Below, in pieces: positions 24,922 to 33,259 of a DNA stretch of 33,259 nucleotides. Every line of letters starts with the position of its first letter. The stretch's first letter is position 1. The DNA is from Christensenellaceae bacterium. GTDB taxonomy: Bacteria; Bacillota; Clostridia; Christensenellales; DTU072. The translations under genes were made by a program, and so were the position numbers. The notes under the pieces were generated by a model, which was not told the origin of the DNA, ran no database searches, and saw only the letters and a list, made by a program, of their open reading frames with translations. Location of the stretch: NCBI GenBank assembly GCA_031259085.1, contig JAIRMA010000029.1:1-33259 (forward strand), given 5' to 3'.

Positions 24922-25620
24922 ATGATAAAAACATGGATTGCAAATGGTTTTATATGTATCTTTATTGTTTTTATATTTTGTTTTCTTTTAGATTCCTGCA
25001 TGCATGTGTATAAAGTACACGACTATATTCTTGTTAAATATACGGATATAAGTGGTAAAATTGAATTTCTATCCTCGAATAAATATTGAGGGTGTTGGTA
25101 ATATTGCTATCAATAGAAAATCACGAAAAGCTGTTTTTTTTTTGCTATATCGGGATTACTATTCGCATATCATTATTCAATGATGATCCACTACTAGCCT
25201 CGAAGCTAAAGAATTGATCTCGATCACGCTAGGGCATAATATTATCAAATCCAGTGATGAGACTATTACACTATTTGGCGAAGACTTTGGTAGATTGGTA
25301 TTTACTAGAACACCTGTAGATGAAAAAATAATTGATGCTAGTCAATACTTCCATTTTGAATGGAAAAACTCAGTATGCATTTTATATATGAACTTCAGGG
25401 ACTCATTCTCTTAAATGGTATAAGTACTGCTAAAACAAAAACAGGTGAAATGGCTAATATCGTTTTTGCATGGAGCGAAGATAAAAAATTTGAGATTTAT
25501 CTAGATGATGAGGCAACTGTTGATTATTACCCTAAGTTTAGCGCTAATTATACAAATGTTGAAAAGGAACTTGAATTGACTATAGAATATAATGACGATT
25601 TCTTCGATGACTTAAATTAA
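24922..25620 (+). pseudogene. Broken lipoprotein-like gene of unknown family
   Basis: An ATG at 24922, preceded by GGGGTG, opens a frame with a basic tip, a hydrophobic segment (FICIFIVFIFCFLL) and the lipobox-like LLDSC, then stops at 25087-25089. Protein-like sequence continues in a second frame (HNIIKSSDETITLFGEDFGR up to 25414) and returns to the first frame (MANIVFAWSEDKKFEIYLDD, then NVEKELELTIEYNDDFFDDL) to the TAA at 25618. A run of ten T (25134-25143) lies between the first and second parts. As it stands the gene needs at least two frame changes and read-through of a further stop near 25181, so it is probably dead. I do not recognise the family. Confidence 0.5.
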
Positions 25621-25799
25621 ATCAATATCAATGAAATGTAGTTAATATTTAATTTAGTTGATGAAGGTGATTAAAAGGACTAATTATACAACTAAATACA
25701 AAATGTTGTATTAGCTGTTAGATTCTTTATGTCATTGGTTTGTGTTTTAGCATTAATAAATTAGTATCCAAAACAAATACGGATGTTTATGATATATTC

Positions 25800-25828
25800 T
25801 TGAATTTTGTATCGTTATATTGTATAAT
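25800..25828 (+). promoter_or_regulatory. Promoter of the helicase gene
   Basis: TTGAAT (25800-25805), a 17-bp spacer and a perfect TATAAT (25823-25828). Transcription would start near 25835, leaving a leader of roughly 140 bases before the ATG at 25973. Confidence 0.7.
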
Positions 25829-25972
25829 TTTAGCAATGCTACGTTAGGTAATCTCTAGCTTTTATTAGATAAGTGTTAATTTTAACAGCAATTGTTGATC
25901 ATAATTAATAATGCAATTATTTTATCTAACTATATTTACTATTAATAAAAATCATATCCAAGTGGAGAATAA

Positions 25973-28900
25973 ATGCCATTACTATCACAATTGTCATCAT
26001 CTTTAATAGACAATCAAGATCAAACACTACAGAAAGAATTAGAAGCATCATTAGAACATGCAGAACGCATCGATATTGCTACAGCTTTTTTCTATTTTTC
26101 AGGATTTGTGCTGTTAGTCGACAAAATAAAAGATATTAAACTTAGAATTTTGGTTGGTAATTTTGTTGATCCCAAGTGTGTTGATAGAATTACTAATTTA
26201 GTTAGACAAGGAAAAGACATCGAGCTAGCTTCATTTGCTGATCGCGATTATTCATTATATAATAATTCTAAGAAAAAAGATCAATACATAAAAAGCTTTG
26301 TAGATATGTTCAATAAATCCAAAATTTCAGAGGACGTTTTTGATTTTCCTAATCAACAAAAGGCATTCAAACTATTATTTGATAAACTAAGAGATGGGTC
26401 ACTAGAAATCAAATTAACAAGTCAAATAGATCATGCTAAATATTATATCATAACAAGAAAACAAGAATATAATGAAAATGGGCGAATCCCTGGTCCTGTG
26501 TTTATGGGTTCATCAAATTTTACCTATAATGGTTTATTAAAACAAGGCGAACTAAATATGCGACTTGAGAGTAATGAATTTCGTGAGCAGTTTTTAAAGA
26601 AATTTGAAACTGATTGGACTTCTGCAAATGCTATTGATATATGTACTGAAGAAAATAATGTTGATTTTACACGTGAAATTGAAAACAAAATTTGGTTATT
26701 CTCACAGCCATCCCCATACGAAATATATGTACGAGTTTTACATGAATTGTATGGATCACTAGATCAGTTGCAAATAGTTACACCAAGTGAAATTACTAAT
26801 CAAAAATATCTCGATTTACAGTATCAAACTTATGCAATAAAATTTGGAATTGATTGTCTTGATAAACATAATGGAGTAATTATTGCGGACGTAGTTGGTC
26901 TTGGTAAATCTATTATTGCCTCGGCAATCGCCAATAATTATATTAATGTATCCAAGACTATCATAATCGCCCCTCCTAATTTAAAAAATCAATGGGATGA
27001 ATATGTTAGCGACTTTCGCGTACCCAGGGCAATAGTCGAAAGCTCAGGAATGATAGAAACAATACATGAAAAATATATGAAATCTAAATCGCCAATTTTA
27101 TTTATAATTGACGAAGCGCATAGATATAGAAACGAAAAGACCCAATCATATATGTTTTTGCACCAATTAACACGTTCTCATCCACAGAATAAAGTCATCT
27201 TATTAACGGCCACACCATATAACAACAGACCAGAAGACCTTTACTCGTTAATAAAACTATTTCAGATACCAAACATATCTACTATTAATTGTGAAGGAAA
27301 TTTAAGTGATAGATTCGCTGATTTAATAAAGGATTACAAAAGCTGTTATGATGAGGCAAAAAAAGAGTTAACAGTATCGGCAAAAAAGAAACTTAATGAA
27401 ATAAGCATGAGTTTAAGATTATTATTAACACCAGTTACAATTCGGAGGACAAGAATTGATATAGCAGAAATAAAAGAATATGCAGATGACTTAAAAAAAC
27501 AAACTATTCAATTTCCAGAAGTCATTGGCCCAGAATTGATTGAGTATGATTTAGGAGCTACTGCCGATCTATATACTGATACACTGGTTAAAATAGATAA
27601 TTGCTTTACTGCAGCTAGATATAATCCACTTAATTACATTAAAATCGAAATGCTACATGAGTTCCAAAAAGATTTTCCATATATTGATATATCTAATGAT
27701 CAATGGCAAGCCAATTTAATAGATTTGATTAAACGCAGTTTAGTTATAAGATTTGAAAGCTCACAAGAGGCATTTAAGAAAACATTAATAAATCATATCG
27801 GAAATTATGAATTAATCCTGAAAAATTATGACGAAGGAAATTTTATATATAATCTTGAAAAAGCTAGTTTAAACCAGGAACAAATTTTTTACGAGTTTGA
27901 TAACGATGAACCAACACTAGATATCAAAGACACCAATAATGGAGTGAAAACTAAGAATATTAAAATTCCCAAGAAATATTTTTCTGATTTATATCATGTT
28001 GAACTTAAAAACGATTTGAATATACTAAAGGAAATATATAACAATTGGTTTGATTGTGGCATCAATATATCAGACATGAAGTTAAAATGTGTACTTGAGA
28101 AAATTAAGAAATTATTCATTGAGAATAAGGATCGAAAAATTGTTGTTTTTTCCTCATTTGCTGACACAGCAAGTTATGTAAACCGCGAATTAAATAACCT
28201 TAAGTTAAAATCAATGCTTTATACAGGTAGTTCCAGTAAAGATGATAATATAACTGTATCCTCAAATTTCGATGCATCATATAGCATGAGCCGCAATGAT
28301 TATAATATAGTTGTGGCCACTGATGCATTGAGCGAGGGTTTTAATCTTAATAGAGCAGGTGTAATAATAAACTATGATATACCATATAACCCTACAGTTG
28401 TAATACAACGAATAGGGCGAATAAACCGTATTAATAAAATGGTTTTTGACAAAATTTATATTTATAACTTGTTCCCAACTGCAATAGGCGAAAAAGAAAT
28501 ATATACAAAAGGGATAACAAACCTAAAAATGCACATAATACACCAGGTTGCTGGTAACGATACTAAAGTATTGACACAGAATGAAGAAATTACTAGTTTT
28601 TTTAAAGATCAATATGAACAAGAAAATAGTAAATTATCAGATAAAAGTTGGGACGTAGAGTTTATAAATGAATATAACACCATAAAAAATAATTTCGAAA
28701 TAATCGAAAATTTAAAAAAGAAAATACCAGAGCGAACAAGAATTGTAAGAGATAACAAAAAAGAAATGATGGTATCTTTTGCAAAAAAAGGATCGAATGC
28801 TCGCTTTGCTGCTAAAACTAATGGAGGCAACGTCGAATTTGTTAGCTCAGAAACAGCACTAAAGTACTTTAAAGCTGACAGAGATGAAAGAAGCTATGCT

Positions 28901-29305
28901 TTTGATGGAGAAATGGCAGAAAACTTTAAATGTTTATGCGATGCTTTGAAAAATGTAAAACCTAGAACTACAAATAGTAATCAAGAGAGCAAGGCAATTA
29001 AGATACTAAAAAATATATGTATTAATCCAAATATTTCTCCTGATCAGAAGAATTATATCATTTCATTATGCAATGCTATTGAAATATATAGCGACTTATG
29101 TGATCACGAATTACAATATGTTGCAAATATAAACAAAAATAAGCGTTTTAATAGTATTCAAGAAAGAATTAATGACATGCAAAAAATAATACCTGTGTGT
29201 TATGTAAACAATATAATTGAAAAAGCAAACAATTTCGATTCAGAACAGGAAATTATTATGTTTACTGAGGAATTTAAGAGAATGGAGTGCAACAATGACA
29301 ACTGA
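25973..29305 (+). CDS. PLD-nuclease / SNF2-family helicase fusion, defence-type
   Basis: 1110 residues, started by an ATG with GGAG about six bases upstream. Residues 1-220 form a phospholipase-D-type nuclease domain: IDIATAFFYFSGF near 33, His154 and Lys156 in DHAKYYII, and GSSNFTYNGL at 179-188, the usual HxK...GSxNFT arrangement. From about 290 comes a superfamily 2 helicase/translocase of the SNF2/HepA type: Walker A in ADVVGLGKSIIA (Lys312), DEAH box in FIIDEAHRYRN (380-383), motif III LLTATPYNN (about 410), and in the second RecA lobe VATDALSEGFNL (about 780) and QRIGRINRI (about 812). This layout occurs in restriction-like and DISARM-like defence loci, where the motor tracks along DNA and the PLD domain is the candidate nuclease. 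The only partner seen is the Eco57I-type methyltransferase that follows after a 166-base gap with its own promoter. Confidence 0.92.
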   Translation: MPLLSQLSSSLIDNQDQTLQKELEASLEHAERIDIATAFFYFSGFVLLVDKIKDIKLRILVGNFVDPKCVDRITNLVRQGKDIELASFADRDYSLYNNSKKKDQYIKSFVDMFNKSKISEDVFDFPNQQKAFKLLFDKLRDGSLEIKLTSQIDHAKYYIITRKQEYNENGRIPGPVFMGSSNFTYNGLLKQGELNMRLESNEFREQFLKKFETDWTSANAIDICTEENNVDFTREIENKIWLFSQPSPYEIYVRVLHELYGSLDQLQIVTPSEITNQKYLDLQYQTYAIKFGIDCLDKHNGVIIADVVGLGKSIIASAIANNYINVSKTIIIAPPNLKNQWDEYVSDFRVPRAIVESSGMIETIHEKYMKSKSPILFIIDEAHRYRNEKTQSYMFLHQLTRSHPQNKVILLTATPYNNRPEDLYSLIKLFQIPNISTINCEGNLSDRFADLIKDYKSCYDEAKKELTVSAKKKLNEISMSLRLLLTPVTIRRTRIDIAEIKEYADDLKKQTIQFPEVIGPELIEYDLGATADLYTDTLVKIDNCFTAARYNPLNYIKIEMLHEFQKDFPYIDISNDQWQANLIDLIKRSLVIRFESSQEAFKKTLINHIGNYELILKNYDEGNFIYNLEKASLNQEQIFYEFDNDEPTLDIKDTNNGVKTKNIKIPKKYFSDLYHVELKNDLNILKEIYNNWFDCGINISDMKLKCVLEKIKKLFIENKDRKIVVFSSFADTASYVNRELNNLKLKSMLYTGSSSKDDNITVSSNFDASYSMSRNDYNIVVATDALSEGFNLNRAGVIINYDIPYNPTVVIQRIGRINRINKMVFDKIYIYNLFPTAIGEKEIYTKGITNLKMHIIHQVAGNDTKVLTQNEEITSFFKDQYEQENSKLSDKSWDVEFINEYNTIKNNFEIIENLKKKIPERTRIVRDNKKEMMVSFAKKGSNARFAAKTNGGNVEFVSSETALKYFKADRDERSYAFDGEMAENFKCLCDALKNVKPRTTNSNQESKAIKILKNICINPNISPDQKNYIISLCNAIEIYSDLCDHELQYVANINKNKRFNSIQERINDMQKIIPVCYVNNIIEKANNFDSEQEIIMFTEEFKRMECNNDN

Positions 29306-29414
29306 TTATTATCTTGACTAAACTCCCTTGTTAAATACACTTTTATTCTGATTGTTTACAGCACATGTGATTAGATGGGTAATTTATGAAAATCTATTAT
29401 TGAAAATTCGTTCC

Positions 29415-29440
29415 TGTGTTTGAACACAAAGAATTATAAT
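29415..29440 (+). promoter_or_regulatory. Candidate promoter/operator of the methyltransferase gene
   Basis: A perfect TATAAT (29435-29440) lies 31 bases before the start at 29472. The -35 is poor. Between the two sits a palindrome TGTGTT-TG-AACACA (29415-29428), placed where a repressor would block the promoter. This suggests the methyltransferase can be transcribed separately from the helicase and perhaps under its own control. No regulator gene is adjacent. Confidence 0.45.
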
Positions 29441-29471
29441 AAAAATTATTAAAATGTTAGGAGATCTAATT

Positions 29472-30878
<1,407 letters not shown>

Positions 30879-30901
30879 CACTATTATACAATATAACTAT
30901 T

Positions 30902-32755
30902 TTGGATCCTGCATGCGGGTCAGGGGCGTTCCCAATTGGTTTGCTTCAAAAAATAGTGTATCTTCTAGAGGAAATTGATCCTGATTCAAATCTATGGTTT
31001 GATAAAGTATGCACAAATGTACCAAACCTAGTTGTTGATGAACTTAAGAAAAAATTTGATTCAGGTCTTTTTAATTATATCAGAAAATTAATTGTTATAC
31101 AAAATTCAATTCATGGCATTGATATACAGCCTATAGCTATAGAGATTGCAAAACTACGTTGCTTTTTGTCAATAATAATAGAAGAGAAAGTATCAGATTT
31201 TAAAGATAATCGAGGCATCAATCCATTGCCTAATTTAGAATTCAAATTTGTCGTAGCTAACAGCCTTATTATTCTTAATCCTGACGGACAAACATCATTA
31301 TTTACCAATGTCAAACATGAATGTGATTTAGAAACTCTTCGAAAAAAGTATTTTTCTGCTCAACCAGGGGATAGAAACAAATTGCGAGAAAAATATGATA
31401 CTATCACTAATGAAATGAGAGATTCTATTAAAAAACATAATTTAGAGAAAAATACGCGTTATCATCAATTAGTGTCATGGTCCCCATTCACTAATACTGC
31501 AACGGAATGGTTTGATCCTAAATGGATGTTTGGCTTAGATAGATTTGATATTGTAATCGCTAATCCACCTTATATTACTCTGCAGAAGTTGTCAAAATCT
31601 GATCCAAAAGTAATTTCAAAAATGATTGTTAGTAAGAAGAACCCTATATATGAAACATACACTGGAAGTGCTGATTTATATTGCTTGTTTTATGAACGTG
31701 GTTTAAAACTACTTAAGGATAATGGATATCTTACTTATATAACTAGCAACGTGTGGATTAAATCTGGATATGGTATGCCGCTTCGCAACCTTTTTTTAAA
31801 GAACTATGATCCAATTAATCTAATTGATTTAGGCCCTGGTAGATTTTCTAGTGCCTCGGTTGCTACAAATATTATTACAATTAAAAACGCACCATATTCC
31901 TTATCTACAAGAACACTAGATCATACTAAACTCAACTTAAATTTGCTCAAAAATTTTCTTAAAACTAAATCTAATGTCTGTGAATTAAAGCAAAATGAAT
32001 TATTTACAATTTTAACACCTATCGAGTTTTCAATTAGAAAAAAATTAAATACAAATGCAATAACATTGAGGGAATGGAGAATATCTGTATATAGTGGTAT
32101 AAAAACTGCCTATGACAAGGCATTTCTTATAAAAGGAGATGTACGACAGCGCATTATTTCTAAAGATCCACAATCTGATGAAATATTAACACCTGTTTTG
32201 AGAGGTAGAGATATAAATAAGGAGAAGATTAATTTTGCAAACGAATATTTGATCACGACTCATAACGGCTATTATGATGATCAACATAACCGAATCCCTG
32301 CTGTTAATATTAATGACTACCCAGTAGTAATGACACACCTTGACAAGTATCTAGATAAACTTAAAAAGCGATCTGATAAAGGTAAATCCCCATACAATTT
32401 AAGAGATTGTGCATATATGAATGAATTTTTTAAACCAAAAATAATATATCGTAGGATTAGTGATCGCATGAATGCTGTTGTCGATAATGATGGATACATC
32501 GTAATTAATACATGCTTTATTATTACGGGTGAATATATTAATTTTTTATGTTCTTTTTTCAATTGCAATTTGTTTAAACTATTATTCAAAGATGTTGGGG
32601 CCTTAGGTGGTAAGGGTCGGAATTTTATCACAAATATAAAAGTAATAAAACCCACAGGTGAGGACCGTGCATACACTGATCAGGAATTCTATAAGTTATA
32701 TAATTTATCAGATGATGAGATAGAGTACATCGAATCTCTAATACATAATTACTAA
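30902..32755 (+). CDS. Phase-variable Eco57I-type methyltransferase, catalytic and specificity half
   Basis: The frame is open from inside the AG repeat (reading NIVALLYNITI just before) into DPACGSGAFPIG, the S-adenosylmethionine-binding motif I. IANPPYITL near residue 221 of this part is motif IV of N6-adenine methyltransferases. After about residue 330 comes a TaqI-like recognition domain with LTPVLRGRDINKEKI, KPKIIYRRISDRMN and a C-terminal xLSDDEIEYIE tail. There is no ribosome binding site before the TTG at 30902, so this half is expressed only when slippage joins it to the upstream half. The 617 codons are otherwise intact, with no stops, showing that the gene is maintained and that the frame break is recent or reversible. 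Its recognition domain is closely related to the fragment at 1-519. Confidence 0.92.
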   Translation: MDPACGSGAFPIGLLQKIVYLLEEIDPDSNLWFDKVCTNVPNLVVDELKKKFDSGLFNYIRKLIVIQNSIHGIDIQPIAIEIAKLRCFLSIIIEEKVSDFKDNRGINPLPNLEFKFVVANSLIILNPDGQTSLFTNVKHECDLETLRKKYFSAQPGDRNKLREKYDTITNEMRDSIKKHNLEKNTRYHQLVSWSPFTNTATEWFDPKWMFGLDRFDIVIANPPYITLQKLSKSDPKVISKMIVSKKNPIYETYTGSADLYCLFYERGLKLLKDNGYLTYITSNVWIKSGYGMPLRNLFLKNYDPINLIDLGPGRFSSASVATNIITIKNAPYSLSTRTLDHTKLNLNLLKNFLKTKSNVCELKQNELFTILTPIEFSIRKKLNTNAITLREWRISVYSGIKTAYDKAFLIKGDVRQRIISKDPQSDEILTPVLRGRDINKEKINFANEYLITTHNGYYDDQHNRIPAVNINDYPVVMTHLDKYLDKLKKRSDKGKSPYNLRDCAYMNEFFKPKIIYRRISDRMNAVVDNDGYIVINTCFIITGEYINFLCSFFNCNLFKLLFKDVGALGGKGRNFITNIKVIKPTGEDRAYTDQEFYKLYNLSDDEIEYIESLIHNY

Positions 32756-33037
32756 TTAACTGTTAACACTATAAATTTCATTCAAGATTTCTCTATTCAT
32801 TCAAAGTGACGTTGATCTCGATAAAATTTAATGTAACACGGATTTTCACTATTCAAAAAAGTGATGACTGATTTTATATTAAACCATCCTTTAAATAACA
32901 ATTCACAGAAATTAGCAAATAATAGTATGTAAATCACACGTTTCTTTAAACAATTCTATAACGGTCAAAATACCATCGTTTTGCGATTTGAAGTCAGTTA
33001 TTATGGTTAGTTAATCATTAAAACATAACTTATTCGT
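32756..33037. other. Intergenic, nothing recognised
   Basis: AT-rich sequence between two convergent genes (339 bases in all to 33094, including the terminator at 33038-33074). No open frame, RNA gene or promoter of note. Confidence 0.4.
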
Positions 33038-33074
33038 TTTCAAAAGGTCACTAAACACAAGTGACCTTTTGAAA
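33038..33074. terminator. Bidirectional intrinsic terminator
   Basis: A perfect 14-bp stem TTTCAAAAGGTCAC / GTGACCTTTTGAAA around a 9-base loop, with A/T-rich flanks. It lies between the methyltransferase (plus) and the surface-protein gene (minus), so it can serve both. Confidence 0.75.
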
Positions 33075-33094
33075 TTTCTAATATAATGGTCCTA

Positions 33095-33259
33095 TTATCT
33101 ATTACGTTTTTTATGTTTCATTGCGATTATAATTGCCATTAAACCTAATAGAACTACTGAGCCAGTCATAATAATCCAAAAATATGAATTTGAATTATCC
33201 TCTATGACAAAGTAGTACGTTAGTGTGGTAGCCTCATTGTTCTCATCGCCCTCAAATGT
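33095..33259 (-). CDS. C-terminus of a membrane-anchored surface protein (5' end outside window)
   Basis: The minus strand is open from the window edge to a TAA at 33095-33097, giving 54 residues. It ends with an acidic stretch (VIEDNSNS), one membrane helix (IMTGSVVLLGLMAIIIAM) and a basic tail KHKKRNR. That is the ending of a protein exposed outside the cell and held by a C-terminal helix. No LPxTG sortase motif precedes the helix in the visible part. Function unknown. Confidence 0.7.
   Translation of the reverse strand, partial: TFEGDENNEATTLTYYFVIEDNSNSYFWIIMTGSVVLLGLMAIIIAMKHKKRNR

Noticed and set aside
24783-25001. A 72-codon minus-strand frame upstream of the RhuM relic
   Set aside because: No motif, no ribosome binding site, and it overlaps the lipoprotein-like start on the plus strand.

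Overview
The window is AT-rich DNA from a low-GC Gram-positive (Firmicutes-type) bacterium, most likely an anaerobic Clostridia relative. Reasons: a mraZ-rsmH-X-pbp-murE-mraY-murD-ftsW division/cell-wall order, a PASTA-tailed transpeptidase, strong purine-rich ribosome binding sites, and a lipobox lipoprotein. TGA is used as a stop, so the code is standard and this is not a Mollicutes-type code. Species cannot be named from the sequence alone.

Left edge (1-3500) is a decayed defence island. It holds the 3' end of an Eco57I/TaqI-like adenine methyltransferase, a shattered type III restriction (res) gene, a shattered DDE transposase tail, an intact DUF4391-type gene of the kind that travels with type III R-M operons, and a small zinc-ribbon gene. 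A tRNA-Ala(CGC) follows.

The middle-left (4200-13900) is mostly housekeeping or metabolic: a DUF454 membrane protein carrying an unusual degenerate ABC-ATPase-like N-terminus, metE, a DUF885 lipoprotein, and nadE. nadE is preceded by a promoter, a GC-rich structured leader/ncRNA of about 200 nt with an internal duplicated motif, and an intrinsic terminator. A GC-richer, frameshifted secreted-protein relic and yccF come next.

The core (14279-23680, minus strand) is the dcw cluster from mraZ to ftsW, with overlapping or tightly spaced genes. A likely MraZ-controlled promoter has three CCAYAK-type repeats at exactly 10-bp period. The cluster stops at ftsW: murG, murC, ftsQ, ftsA and ftsZ are not here. 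Two genes are odd: the transpeptidase appears to start at a non-canonical ATA codon, and the protein in the FtsL slot has a long Asn/Gln-rich cytoplasmic region with its membrane segment near the C-terminus.

The right side (24400-33259, mainly plus strand) is a second accessory region. It has a broken RhuM gene, a broken lipoprotein-like gene, and then the most interesting locus: a PLD-nuclease/SNF2-helicase fusion (1110 aa) with its own promoter, followed by an Eco57I-type methyltransferase. The methyltransferase gene contains (AG)21 just upstream of the catalytic motif DPACGSGAF. At 21 units the frame is broken (OFF); 20 or 23 units would give one protein (1093 aa with 20). This is a phase-variable restriction/anti-phage type locus. 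The truncated gene at the left edge is a paralogue of this methyltransferase, so the organism carries at least two such genes about 32 kb apart. The window ends in the C-terminus of a membrane-anchored surface protein on the minus strand.
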